Below are positions 6,075 to 13,184 of a DNA stretch of 23,450 bases, in pieces; within the stretch, counting starts at the first letter, position 1, and each line of letters starts with the position of its first letter. The position numbers were made by a program, and so were the translations under genes. The DNA is taken from assembly GCA_964517065.1 (NCBI GenBank), contig CAZFBK010000013.1:1-23450 (forward strand), written 5' to 3'. The notes below the pieces were generated by a model. That model did no database searches, was not told where the DNA came from, and worked only from the letters and a program-made list of their open reading frames with translations. Source of the stretch: CAYYYA01 sp964517065 (GTDB lineage: Bacteria > Patescibacteriota > Patescibacteriia > UBA1558 > 2-01-FULL-52-15).

Positions 6075-6123
6075 TTGAGCTTGAGCCGAAAGTTTCATCC
6101 CTGTTCTTTCGGTTCTTGCTCAA
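6075..6123 (+). terminator. Long hairpin after ssb
   Basis: TTGAGCTTGAGCCGAAAG (6075-6092) pairs with CTTTCGGTTCTTGCTCAA (6106-6123) with a 2-nt internal loop and one G-U pair. No T run follows, so it is either a repeat-type terminator or a processing signal. Confidence 0.5.
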
Positions 6124-6134
6124 GATTGGGAGGG

Positions 6135-6206
6135 TTAGAAATTAGGAATTGGAAATTAGGCGCATATGTGAGGTTTGCTCCCTAATTCCTAGTTTCTAAT
6201 TCCTAA
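6135..6206. repeat. Imperfect inverted repeat of ATTAGGAA units
   Basis: The left arm 6135-6160 and right arm 6181-6206 (26 nt each, about five mismatches) are made of the direct motif AATTAGGAATT/AATTCCTAATT, with a 20-nt loop. It lies immediately before the lamin-tail gene. Confidence 0.55.
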
Positions 6207-6216
6207 TAACTCATGT

Positions 6217-8661
6217 ATGAAAAAGACTCTTATAATTATTTGCCTAGTCGCTTTGCTACCCAAACTAACCTCTGCGCAAGTCGTCTTCACAGAATTTATG
6301 TACGACCCCACGGGTACGGACAGTGGTCATGAATGGATAGAAGTCTATAATCAAGGTGATGAACCGGTGGCACTAGATGATCAGTGGAAATTTTTTGACG
6401 GCAGTAGTCATATTCTCAATGTGGCACAAGGTATAGTTACGCTGGCACCTCACACTCTGGCAGTGATAGCAGATAAACCGGAGATATTTTTGGCGCAGTA
6501 CCCGCTCTATGACGGTACTTTGTTTGACTCGGTCGTCAGCATCGGTAACAGCGGAAGTACTATCGCGCTCTATAATAATGGACAGCCAACAGTAGACAGT
6601 TCCCTGACGTTTGATCCAAGTTGGGGTGGTAGCGGGAATAATAAAACACTGGAAAAGATTGATTCGGCTGGCGGCAATGATCGGGCGAATTGGCACGAGT
6701 CGTCTGTTGAATTAGGCACACCTGGGGCTTTCCCTGATCCCGACCCTAATCCTGACCCTGACCCTGTAATTCCTCCTATTGATCTCCGCGACAAATTGAT
6801 CATTACCGAGCTCTTGCCAAATCCTGTAGGCAGCGACACTGACAGTGAATGGATAGAACTGTATAATATCAGCGATCAGGAATTACCATTAGGCGGTGTG
6901 ACAGTACATGATACCAGCAGTAGCTCATATACTTTTCCAGCTATCACGGTCCTAGCGTCGCATACGTATCTTGTTCTTGGTAGAACAGTTTCCAATATTG
7001 CGCTTAATAATGATGCCGATGCTGTCATTCTCAAAGACAGTCAGGATCGGGAGATTGATAAGGCTGATTATAATGACAGCGCCATTGAAGCAGTAAGCTA
7101 TGCTCTGGTTGATGACCAGTGGCACTGGAGCAGCCAGCCGACACCGGGAGCTGATAATACTATTCCCAAAAATCAGGCGCCCGTAATTAATTATAGTATT
7201 AGCTCCGAACCTTATATTGTCGGCAGTAGCATTTCTTTTGATGCTAGTAGCAGCCACGACCCAGAGAACGGAGTCTTGACCTATTCTTGGGATTTCACTG
7301 ATGGCACGACGAGTAACCGCAAGACTACCAGCCATACCTTCAAAAGCAGTGGTACCTTTAATGTCAGTCTACGTGTCAGCGATGCTAGTGGATTGGTCAG
7401 TGAACAGATCATTAGTATTGACGTCAAAGATAAAAACAGTACGAGTGATAGCAGTAGCAAAAAAACGTCTGGTTCTGTTGTCAATAAACAAGCCACGACC
7501 ACGGAGACATCTGTTGTTCCGGTAATTGATACTATTCGTATCTCGGAGCTGATGCCGAATCCTACGGGTAGCGATGCAGGAGAATGGATCGAGTTGTATA
7601 ACTCCGGCGAGACAGAGGTAGACATCAGTCGGTGGCAATTAGACGACGAAGAAGGCGGCAGTAAACCCTTTCGTTTCCCGTCTAAGACAATAATCGGCGC
7701 TCGGCAGTATCAGGTCTGGTCTAAGTTATCTACGAAACTAGCTTTGAATAATAGCAATGATAGTGTCAGACTTCTCGATTCTGAAAATAATCTTCTCGAC
7801 AGTATTGACTACACCGGTGGCAAAGAAGGTCAGTCGTATGAGAAAGACTTCGACAGTGAAGAGTGGCAGTGGCAGAGTAATCCGACGATGGGATTGCCGG
7901 CAGTCGAAGTATTGGGTATTAGTAATATTTCTGAGGTTGCTACCAGTACTAGCGAAAAGTTGAAAGTTGTAAGTAACGTAGTGGAAGGTATTGTGGTGGT
8001 GACTCCGGGGAGTTGGTATAAGCAGAAATTTTATGTTCAAACGTTAGATGCGCCTGATGATCAACTAGTGGAAGTATATAATTCCCGCGGTGATTTCCCA
8101 ACCTTAAAATCAGGTGACCAAATCATTATTCAGGATCCGGCAGAAAGTGTCAGCGGCGATCTGCGTCGTCTAAAGATCAGTACACCGGAGCAGATAATCA
8201 TTGCTGCACATGATCAGACGTTACCGACCACAACGGCATCCCTCGGAGATATTACTGATGATGATCTGAATCACACAGTCTCGGTCAGTGCCAAGGTGAG
8301 TAGCATAGCCACCCAATCGCTGCAATTAGTTGATGACGATAACAATACGCTCGGTGTCTATCTCGGTCCGGACTGGAGCTGGACTGATGCCAAGCCAGCT
8401 AAAGGTTCTACTGTTACTATTTCAGGCGTGATACAGAAATCTTCCAGCAAATTACGACTACGGGCGCTCACAGCTGCGTTGGATGCCAAAGAGTCGGTAG
8501 CCACCAGTACGCAAGACTTCAATACCGCTACTATCCATACTGCTAACAGATCGAATACAAAAAAACCGAATGTCAGTCATCTCGGTTGGTACGCGCTTGT
8601 TGGTTTGCTGCTAGCAGGTCTTGGCTACGGCGGCTATCGCTGGTGGTTTATCGGCAAATAA
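6217..8661 (+). CDS. Secreted multi-domain lamin-tail/PKD protein, C-terminal membrane anchor
   Basis: An 814-residue cell-surface protein. The signal peptide is residues 1-20 (MKKTLIIICLVALLPKLTSA). Three lamin-tail domains follow, at about 21-170, 192-315 and 438-560; each opens with a strand plus M/L-x-(D/N)-P-x-G-(T/S)-D and E-W-I-E-(V/L)-Y-N. Between the second and third is a PKD domain (about 322-403: YSWDFTDGTTS, HTFKSSGTFNVSLRVSD). A region of OB-like beta strands (about 585-760) precedes a C-terminal membrane helix (about 790-808) with a short basic end. Linker 174-183 is a Pro-Asp repeat encoded by CCTGACCC-type DNA. Such proteins are thought to bind surfaces or extracellular DNA; a catalytic domain is not seen. 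There is no Shine-Dalgarno sequence. Confidence 0.85.
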   Translation: MKKTLIIICLVALLPKLTSAQVVFTEFMYDPTGTDSGHEWIEVYNQGDEPVALDDQWKFFDGSSHILNVAQGIVTLAPHTLAVIADKPEIFLAQYPLYDGTLFDSVVSIGNSGSTIALYNNGQPTVDSSLTFDPSWGGSGNNKTLEKIDSAGGNDRANWHESSVELGTPGAFPDPDPNPDPDPVIPPIDLRDKLIITELLPNPVGSDTDSEWIELYNISDQELPLGGVTVHDTSSSSYTFPAITVLASHTYLVLGRTVSNIALNNDADAVILKDSQDREIDKADYNDSAIEAVSYALVDDQWHWSSQPTPGADNTIPKNQAPVINYSISSEPYIVGSSISFDASSSHDPENGVLTYSWDFTDGTTSNRKTTSHTFKSSGTFNVSLRVSDASGLVSEQIISIDVKDKNSTSDSSSKKTSGSVVNKQATTTETSVVPVIDTIRISELMPNPTGSDAGEWIELYNSGETEVDISRWQLDDEEGGSKPFRFPSKTIIGARQYQVWSKLSTKLALNNSNDSVRLLDSENNLLDSIDYTGGKEGQSYEKDFDSEEWQWQSNPTMGLPAVEVLGISNISEVATSTSEKLKVVSNVVEGIVVVTPGSWYKQKFYVQTLDAPDDQLVEVYNSRGDFPTLKSGDQIIIQDPAESVSGDLRRLKISTPEQIIIAAHDQTLPTTTASLGDITDDDLNHTVSVSAKVSSIATQSLQLVDDDNNTLGVYLGPDWSWTDAKPAKGSTVTISGVIQKSSSKLRLRALTAALDAKESVATSTQDFNTATIHTANRSNTKKPNVSHLGWYALVGLLLAGLGYGGYRWWFIGK
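6751..6764 (+). repeat. CCTGACCC-type repeat inside a coding linker
   Basis: The 14-mer CCTGACCCTGACCC, identical to 4321-4334 and 5607-5620, lies within 6736-6765 and encodes the Pro-Asp linker of the lamin-tail protein. Confidence 0.6.
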
Positions 8662-8676
8662 GTGTAGTAAAATGTG

Positions 8677-8706
8677 AGCGCCCGGCTTCGCGAGAAGCCG
8701 GGCGCT
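8677..8706 (-). terminator. Very strong hairpin between convergent genes
   Basis: AGCGCCCGGCTT (8677-8688) pairs perfectly with AAGCCGGGCGCT (8695-8706), loop 6 nt. On the minus strand it is followed by CACATTTTA. It serves the minus-strand pair and probably also the lamin-tail gene that ends 16 nt away. Confidence 0.7.
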
Positions 8707-8716
8707 GGTGCGTCCA

Positions 8717-9016
8717 TCAGGACAGATGTTCGACGGGCAGGATCAGCCCGTTCTGAACCTCGGTGATTTCTTCTGGACTCATGCCGAGCCAGAGGCCGAA
8801 GTAGTTCAATGCCTGTTCGAGCTCGTTCAGCTGATTCGCTGGCAGCCAACCCCGTACCTCATTCGCCGTCTTTGGGAGCAGATCTGCCAGTTGGGTGCAC
8901 CTACAGAAATGAAGCGCTCGGTAGATTGTGTCTCTGATCCCGAGAGCCAGCAGCTGATCACCGTTACTACGCTGAATATTGAACGCCAGTTCAGGAAGCA
9001 TGTGATTTTCCATCAT
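8717..9016 (-). CDS. RNA polymerase alpha-CTD-like / helix-hairpin-helix small protein
   Basis: A 99-residue protein. Residues about 26-79 (GIRDTIYRALHFCRCTQLADLL, then ANEVRGWLPANQLNELEQALNYFGLWLGM) follow the pattern of the C-terminal domain of the RNA polymerase alpha subunit: a helix with R-A-L/x-C-L, 'T.L.DLL', a hairpin, and a last helix ending F-G-L-x-L-G. In that family the domain binds promoter DNA and activators. Here it stands alone, without the assembly domain. The start overlaps the stop of the upstream cold-shock-like gene by 4 nt (ATGA), implying translational coupling. A second Met follows the first. The domain call is by eye. Confidence 0.6.
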   Translation of the reverse strand: MMENHMLPELAFNIQRSNGDQLLALGIRDTIYRALHFCRCTQLADLLPKTANEVRGWLPANQLNELEQALNYFGLWLGMSPEEITEVQNGLILPVEHLS

Positions 9017-9375
9017 GAGACCTTTCTGGTTGGAGCAGTCTCAGCCAGACACTGTTCCCACTGAGATGTGAGGGTCCAACGTTCAGCGCAGGGACGTTCA
9101 CGGCGGTCGAACGTTAGAAGAAACGCTATTCTTTCTCCTGGCTGTGGCAATCGGCCCAATTTGTTATCAGAAGTGAAAACGTACTTCCCGTCAGTATGAA
9201 CAATTCCACAAGCGTTATTAAAGACACAGAAGACATCAGGGCCTCCGTCGAGTCGTTCGATGAACCCGAACTTGTCTTGCGGCAAACCTTTGTAGCTTAG
9301 CCATTTCAGTTTGCCAAAGATCAAGTCCTCGACATTAAACTGAAGGTCCTCTGGGCGTCCATAAGTACGTGCCAT
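9013..9375 (-). CDS. Divergent cold-shock-domain-like protein
   Basis: A 120-residue protein. Residues 20-52 (FGKLKWLSYKG, DKFGFIERLDGGPDVFCVF) match the cold-shock-domain layout of G-x-V-K-W-F...K-G-(F/Y)-G-F-I...D-V-F-V-H, including an RNP1-like K-F-G-F-I and an RNP2-like D-V-F-C-V. A 14-residue insertion separates this from the C-terminal strands GERIAFLLTFDRRERPCAERWTL (about 80-102), which correspond to G-x-x-V-x-F...G-x-x-A-x-x-V. The protein probably binds single-stranded nucleic acid. It has a strong GGAGG before the ATG, its own promoter, and is coupled to the alpha-CTD-like gene, which suggests a joint role in transcription or RNA binding. The assignment is by motif only. Confidence 0.6.
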   Translation of the reverse strand: MARTYGRPEDLQFNVEDLIFGKLKWLSYKGLPQDKFGFIERLDGGPDVFCVFNNACGIVHTDGKYVFTSDNKLGRLPQPGERIAFLLTFDRRERPCAERWTLTSQWEQCLAETAPTRKVS

Positions 9376-9438
9376 ATCCCTTTACCTCCGCAGTTTTTGG
9401 TTGGACTTTAGGACACATTTCGAAGAGCGAATACTGTA

Positions 9439-9467
9439 GTACTACTATCTTTTACTGTAATTGTCAA
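9439..9467 (-). promoter_or_regulatory. Promoter of the cold-shock-like/alpha-CTD-like pair
   Basis: Minus strand: perfect TTGACA (9462-9467), a 17-nt spacer, weak TAGTAC (9439-9444), then a leader of about 55 nt with GGAGG shortly before the ATG. Confidence 0.45.
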
Positions 9468-9475
9468 TTAATTTC

Positions 9476-9504
9476 TTTACAATCCTGCCCTTAGCCCGTA
9501 TTCT
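9476..9504 (+). promoter_or_regulatory. Promoter with leaderless geometry for the M23 gene
   Basis: TTTACA (9476-9481), a 17-nt spacer, TATTCT (9499-9504), then exactly 6 nt and the ATG at 9511. No Shine-Dalgarno sequence. It is divergent from the minus-strand promoter at 9439-9467. Confidence 0.55.
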
Positions 9505-9510
9505 ATCTGT

Positions 9511-10179
9511 ATGAACTATCGAGTTATTATTTTGACAGTTGTTATCATCGCAGCTACCGCTTGTATCCAGCAGAATGTCACTGTACCTCAAGTCACCTCC
9601 ACTGACACCTTGGTGCAGAATGCTACCACGATGCAGCCATTAGCTTCTGACCCACTTCCAGTACCAGCAGCGCAAGATTGGCAGTCTCCACTCGATCGTC
9701 TCACAGAACGCGTGACCAAGAAATTTTTTGCAACTAAAGTTTCGCCAACTAATTCTCCAGTGCAACCAGAGCGTTTCTCCGGTTATCATACGGCTATCGA
9801 TTTCGAAATATTTCCAGATGAGGTTGATACAGTTGTTACGGTGAAAGCAGCTTGCTCTGGTAAGATCCTCCAACGACGAACAACAGCGGGCTATGGCGGT
9901 GTTATTGTTCAGTCATGTATTTATAATGAACAGCCGGTAACTGTCGTGTACGGACATTTAGATATTAATTCTGTCATTTCAAAGATTGGAGCAACCATTC
10001 AGGTTGGTCAGAATCTGGGTAATCTCGGTAAAGGGTTTAGCAGTCAGACTGACGGTGAGAGAAAACATTTGCATTTGGGAATTCATCAGGGTAGTACGGT
10101 TTCAATCCTTGGTTATGTCAGTAAGCAAGCAGATTTATCAAACTGGATTGATCCATTGACCGTATTCGATAAACCGTGA
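9511..10179 (+). CDS. M23 (LytM-type) peptidase, lipoprotein
   Basis: A 222-residue cell-wall endopeptidase of the M23 zinc family. Residues 1-17 form a hydrophobic signal ending in a lipobox-like A-T-A-C, with Cys18 as the probable lipidated residue. A low-complexity linker leads to the peptidase domain (about 85-218). Zinc and catalytic motifs are intact: H93-x-x-x-D97 in GYHTAIDFE, YGHL (H149) and H186-L-H188 in KHLHLGIH. Short G-rich strands (GYGGVIVQS, VGQNLGNLG) are typical of the fold. It likely acts in peptidoglycan remodelling outside the membrane. The next gene, also an exported protein, starts 51 nt downstream. Confidence 0.88.
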   Translation: MNYRVIILTVVIIAATACIQQNVTVPQVTSTDTLVQNATTMQPLASDPLPVPAAQDWQSPLDRLTERVTKKFFATKVSPTNSPVQPERFSGYHTAIDFEIFPDEVDTVVTVKAACSGKILQRRTTAGYGGVIVQSCIYNEQPVTVVYGHLDINSVISKIGATIQVGQNLGNLGKGFSSQTDGERKHLHLGIHQGSTVSILGYVSKQADLSNWIDPLTVFDKP

Positions 10180-10230
10180 GACCATTAGCTTGTCATTTAG
10201 CGACTAAGCTTAATCACTAATTTCATACAT

Positions 10231-12126
10231 ATGTCTGTCACGAAGAAAAGTAGCATCTTTCCTAGCTTCGTATTTCTGCTGGTAATAGGATTCTGGGCTA
10301 TTCATAATGCGAAAGCCGACACCAGGACTCAAGCACAGCTTACGTCGGCTGCTTCTATCTCACAAGAAAACACTCCAGGTATCCGGCCTGATGATCATAT
10401 TCTTGGTGACCGCACTGCATCAGTTGTTCTGATAGAATATGCTGGTTTTGAAGATCCTTTTTCCAAACAGTTTCATACTACTATGCATGACATAGTGAAA
10501 AGTTATAATGGTCAGGTAGCTTGGATCTATCGCCACTTTCCGTTGTCGTTTCATACCAATGGTCAGAAAGAAGCCGAGGCTTCAGAATGTGCTTTTGATC
10601 AAGGTGGCGATGAGGCCTTTTGGAAATATACGGACGTCTTATTTGAGCGCACTATCTCTAATGGCACTGGCTTCGCTTTAAGCGCTCTGACCCCACTAGC
10701 AACAGAGCTGGGATTAAACGGTCAACAATTTCAAACCTGTTTAGATTCCAATAAGTTTACGAACAAAGTGCAAAAAGATATAGCCGCCGGCATGGCGCAT
10801 AATGTCACAGGTACGCCGATGACTATTATTACTGTAGATAATGAGAAGACAGCTTATATTCCAGGTGCGCTGCCGCTGGCAACGGTCAAAAGCACAATTG
10901 ATGCGGTTATAGCCGGAACACCTCAACCATATAGTTATAATCCTCCTGCAGATCCTCAACCCAATCTTCATCCGAAAATAATAAGTTTAAAACTGAGGGC
11001 AGACGATCATATTGTTGGCAGTCTCCACGCGCCTATCGTGCTGGTAGAATACGCAGATTTTGAATGTCCGTACTGCAAAGATTATCATTCTGTCGTGCGA
11101 CAGATTGTTGATGACTATAAAGGACAGGTTGCGTGGGTCTATCGTAATTTCCCTCTAGCCTTCCATGCCAATGCTCAGAAGGAAGCGGAAGCAGCGGAAT
11201 GTGTAGCTGATCTGGGAGGTAATAGTAAGTATTGGAAATTTATTGACACTCTCTATGAACGTACGACATCCAATGGTACGGGTTTTGCTTTGAATAAACT
11301 GGCACCATTGGCGAAAGAGATTGGCGTTGATCAAACAAAATTCACTACTTGTTTGAATTCTGGAAAGTTTAGCCAAAAAGTTAAAAATGATCTGGTCGAG
11401 GGTCAGAGTGTTAATGTAACTGGTACACCTAGTACAATGGTTCTGATCAATGGTTTAGCTCACAATCTCCTTCCTGGCTCCTTTTCCTACGAGGATCTGA
11501 AAAGCGCTATTGATAAGACTTTGGCCTTCGCGCCGAAGCCAACCTATGACTATGGAGCCACTGCGACTATTGAGGTCAATAATAAGACCATGCAAAAAAT
11601 TGTCTCCGGACGTATATTATTGAAAGTCGAAGATTATGGGAGAGCTTACTATATAAATCCTAAGACGAATAACGGCAGATTTCTCGGTCGCGCTGATGAT
11701 GCCTTCCAAGTCATGCGGGAGGAAGGAGTAGGGATTACGAACGCTGATTTGCAAAAGATTCCTCTCGGCCTGACTAATCTGGTAGGTACAGATACTGATA
11801 ATGATGGACTGCCCGATGCCTTCGAAGACGCTGTTGGTACTGATAAAACTAAACCAGATACTGATAATGATGGACACACTGACCGTGAGGAGCTGCTCAA
11901 TGGTTTCAGCCCGCTAGGCTCTCAATCTCAAAATTTTAATACAGTTTTTGTCCGCGGGAATAAGGGAGTAATATTTCTCCAAGTTGAAGCTAAAGGAGAA
12001 GCTTGGTACGTCAATCCTACCGATGGTAAGCGTTATTTTCTCGGTCGACCAGAAGACGCCTATCAGCTGATGCGCACACTCTCACTGGGAATATCCAACA
12101 GCGATTTCAATCGTCTAGCTAATTAA
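10231..12126 (+). CDS. Tandem DsbA-like thioredoxin-fold protein with C-terminal surface modules
   Basis: A 631-residue exported protein. The signal sequence or anchor is about 10-29. Two DsbA-like domains of the same type follow, about 52-230 and 256-430. The second has an intact active site C279-P-Y-C282 and cis-Pro P400 (TGTPS). In the first, the same place reads D75-P-F-S78, so it cannot do thiol chemistry there, yet it keeps the cis-Pro loop (TGTPM, P196) and the second Cys pair (C120, C170; C324, C374 in domain 2). The C-terminal part has two copies of a 'G(R)..L.VE..G.AYYVNP...RYFLGR..DA...MR' module (about 459-510 and 578-628), enclosing calcium-binding thrombospondin-3-like repeats (DTDNDGLPD, DTDNDGHTD). 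It probably assists disulfide formation in exported proteins. Confidence 0.85.
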   Translation: MSVTKKSSIFPSFVFLLVIGFWAIHNAKADTRTQAQLTSAASISQENTPGIRPDDHILGDRTASVVLIEYAGFEDPFSKQFHTTMHDIVKSYNGQVAWIYRHFPLSFHTNGQKEAEASECAFDQGGDEAFWKYTDVLFERTISNGTGFALSALTPLATELGLNGQQFQTCLDSNKFTNKVQKDIAAGMAHNVTGTPMTIITVDNEKTAYIPGALPLATVKSTIDAVIAGTPQPYSYNPPADPQPNLHPKIISLKLRADDHIVGSLHAPIVLVEYADFECPYCKDYHSVVRQIVDDYKGQVAWVYRNFPLAFHANAQKEAEAAECVADLGGNSKYWKFIDTLYERTTSNGTGFALNKLAPLAKEIGVDQTKFTTCLNSGKFSQKVKNDLVEGQSVNVTGTPSTMVLINGLAHNLLPGSFSYEDLKSAIDKTLAFAPKPTYDYGATATIEVNNKTMQKIVSGRILLKVEDYGRAYYINPKTNNGRFLGRADDAFQVMREEGVGITNADLQKIPLGLTNLVGTDTDNDGLPDAFEDAVGTDKTKPDTDNDGHTDREELLNGFSPLGSQSQNFNTVFVRGNKGVIFLQVEAKGEAWYVNPTDGKRYFLGRPEDAYQLMRTLSLGISNSDFNRLAN

Positions 12127-12136
12127 TTGTAAGTCT

Positions 12137-12673
12137 ATGAAATCTATCGTCCTCGGCGGTGGCTGCTTCTGGTGCACTGAAGCTGTCTTCAAAATGATCA
12201 AAGGAATTATTTCTATCATGCCGGGGTATGCTGGTGGCGTCACACTACACCCTACTTATGAAGCTGTTTGCATAGGCACAACTGGACATGCTGAAGTGGT
12301 GAGGGTTGAGTATGACCCTAGTATAATTTCTTTCAATGATATTTTGACGATATTTTTTGCCAGTCATAATCCCACAACGATGAATCGTCAGGGACATGAT
12401 GTTGGTACGCAGTATCGTTCAATTATTTTATATTCCACTGAAGAAGAGAAAGTTGCAGCCGAGCAGTTTATCACCGAGCTAAATAATTCAGCCGAGCTAG
12501 GTGATCCTGTCGTGACGGAAGTGAAGCCGTTAGAAACATTCTACGAAGCAGAGGAATATCATCGGGATTACTATGCCAAACATCCGGAGCAGGCCTACTG
12601 TCAGTCGGTGATAAATCCTAAGCTAGCGAAAGTAAAAGAGAAGTTTGGAAAATTTCTGCAGACTCAAAGCTAA
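12137..12673 (+). CDS. msrA: Peptide methionine sulfoxide reductase MsrA
   Basis: A 178-residue reductase that repairs methionine-S-sulfoxide. The active site GGCFWCTE holds nucleophile Cys10. The family motifs GYAGG, PTYEAVCIGTTGHAEVV, FFASHNPTTMNRQGHDVGTQYRS and FYEAEEYHRDYY are all present, and a likely resolving Cys lies near the end (AYCQSV). No signal peptide is seen, so it works in the cytoplasm. The start lies 10 nt after the DsbA-like gene, which suggests co-transcription and a shared oxidative-stress theme. There is no Shine-Dalgarno sequence. Confidence 0.95.
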   Translation: MKSIVLGGGCFWCTEAVFKMIKGIISIMPGYAGGVTLHPTYEAVCIGTTGHAEVVRVEYDPSIISFNDILTIFFASHNPTTMNRQGHDVGTQYRSIILYSTEEEKVAAEQFITELNNSAELGDPVVTEVKPLETFYEAEEYHRDYYAKHPEQAYCQSVINPKLAKVKEKFGKFLQTQS

Positions 12674-12874
12674 ACGTCAGCCACCACTTGGTTTCTGCGA
12701 GCCCAGCAGGGCGCGGCAGTCTAGTCTATATAGCGAGTAGTCTTTTATAAGGAAGTTATTAGAGATTACTTCTCCCTCGGCAAGCTCGGGATCGCAATGA
12801 CCAGCGGGTAGGCGTTGCGAGATTTTAATTTTTTATCTATATTTTTGCATTTTGCTTTTTACTCTAAGTTCTAC
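12674..12874. other. Intergenic region with degenerate repeat pieces
   Basis: No gene. It holds short repeat-like pieces: CGAGCCCAGCAGGGCGCGG near 12698, and CCCTCGGCAAGCTCGGGA near 12772 followed by TCGCAATGAC, a pattern typical of dispersed bacterial repeats. T-rich sequence then leads up to the promoter at 12875. Confidence 0.5.
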
Positions 12875-12903
12875 TTGACCTTTTATTACTCTATTGTTAA
12901 AGT
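12875..12903 (+). promoter_or_regulatory. Promoter of the Asn-rich leader / tRNA-Asn unit
   Basis: TTGACC (12875-12880), a 17-nt spacer, TAAAGT (12898-12903), then exactly 6 nt (GACCCT) and the ATG of a 15-codon ORF at 12910. The geometry is the same as at the promoters of the genes at 2114, 9511 and 17950. Confidence 0.55.
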
Positions 12904-12909
12904 GACCCT

Positions 12910-12957
12910 ATGATCTATCAAATCATCAATAATAATAGCAATAATCCACTCACTTGA
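12910..12957 (+). CDS. Asn-rich leader peptide (15 aa)
   Basis: The ORF encodes MIYQIINNNSNNPLT, with five Asn codons in a run of six (AAT AAT AAT AGC AAT AAT, 12928-12945). It starts at the predicted transcription start, has no Shine-Dalgarno sequence, and its TGA stop (12955-12957) is the first part of the antiterminator arm. It lies 67 nt before the tRNA-Asn gene. Composition, position and overlap with the competing hairpins are those of an attenuator leader peptide. The organism is AT-rich here, so a chance run of AAT codons must be excluded by comparison with relatives. Confidence 0.5.
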   Translation: MIYQIINNNSNNPLT

Positions 12958-13020
12958 GCGGCAGTTTGTTATATAATTGAAAATAACAGCACCCGCTCAG
13001 AAGCGGGTTATTTGTTTATT
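12955..13020 (+). promoter_or_regulatory. Putative attenuator: competing antiterminator and terminator
   Basis: Terminator: ACCCGCT (12991-12997) pairs with AGCGGGT (13002-13008), loop 4 nt, followed by the T-rich stretch TATTTGTTTATTT. Antiterminator: TGAGCGG (12955-12961) is perfectly complementary to CCGCTCA (12993-12999), so it would take up most of the terminator's left arm. A ribosome at the leader stop covers TGAGCGG; one stalled at the first Asn codons does not. A TATAAT at 12972-12977 might be an internal tRNA promoter. Confidence 0.5.
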
Positions 13021-13023
13021 TAA

Positions 13024-13098
13024 TGCTGGGTAGTTTAATGGTAAAACGCCGTGCTGTTAACACGGATAGTGGTGGTTCGATCCCACCCCCAGCAGCCA
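13024..13098 (+). tRNA. tRNA-Asn(GUU)
   Basis: Full cloverleaf. Acceptor TGCTGGG (13024-13030) pairs with CCCAGCA (13088-13094). The anticodon stem-loop CCGTGCTGTTAACACGG gives anticodon GTT, and the T arm is GGTGGTTCGATCCCACC. Discriminator G at 13095 and CCA encoded at 13096-13098. Its 3' half is repeated at 20187-20230. Confidence 0.96.
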
Positions 13099-13130
13099 TA
13101 TTTTTAGAATTCGAGCTACTTATCTGTCCC

Positions 13131-13158
13131 TTGACTATTTTGAGGGGGGGGGTAAAAT
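13131..13158 (+). promoter_or_regulatory. Promoter with a G9 tract in the spacer
   Basis: TTGACT (13131-13136), a 16-nt spacer that ends in nine consecutive G (13144-13152), then TAAAAT (13153-13158). Gain or loss of one G by slippage would change the spacer to 17 or 15 nt, a known route to phase-variable transcription. It drives the coiled-coil gene at 13185. Confidence 0.6.
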
Positions 13159-13184
13159 GGAGGCATAATATTTAACCTAAACAT

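Noticed and set aside
6373..8040. Several minus-strand and alternate-frame ORFs of 60-130 codons inside the lamin-tail gene
   Set aside because: Shadows of a clear multi-domain coding frame; no start signals and repetitive Ser/Thr codons explain them.
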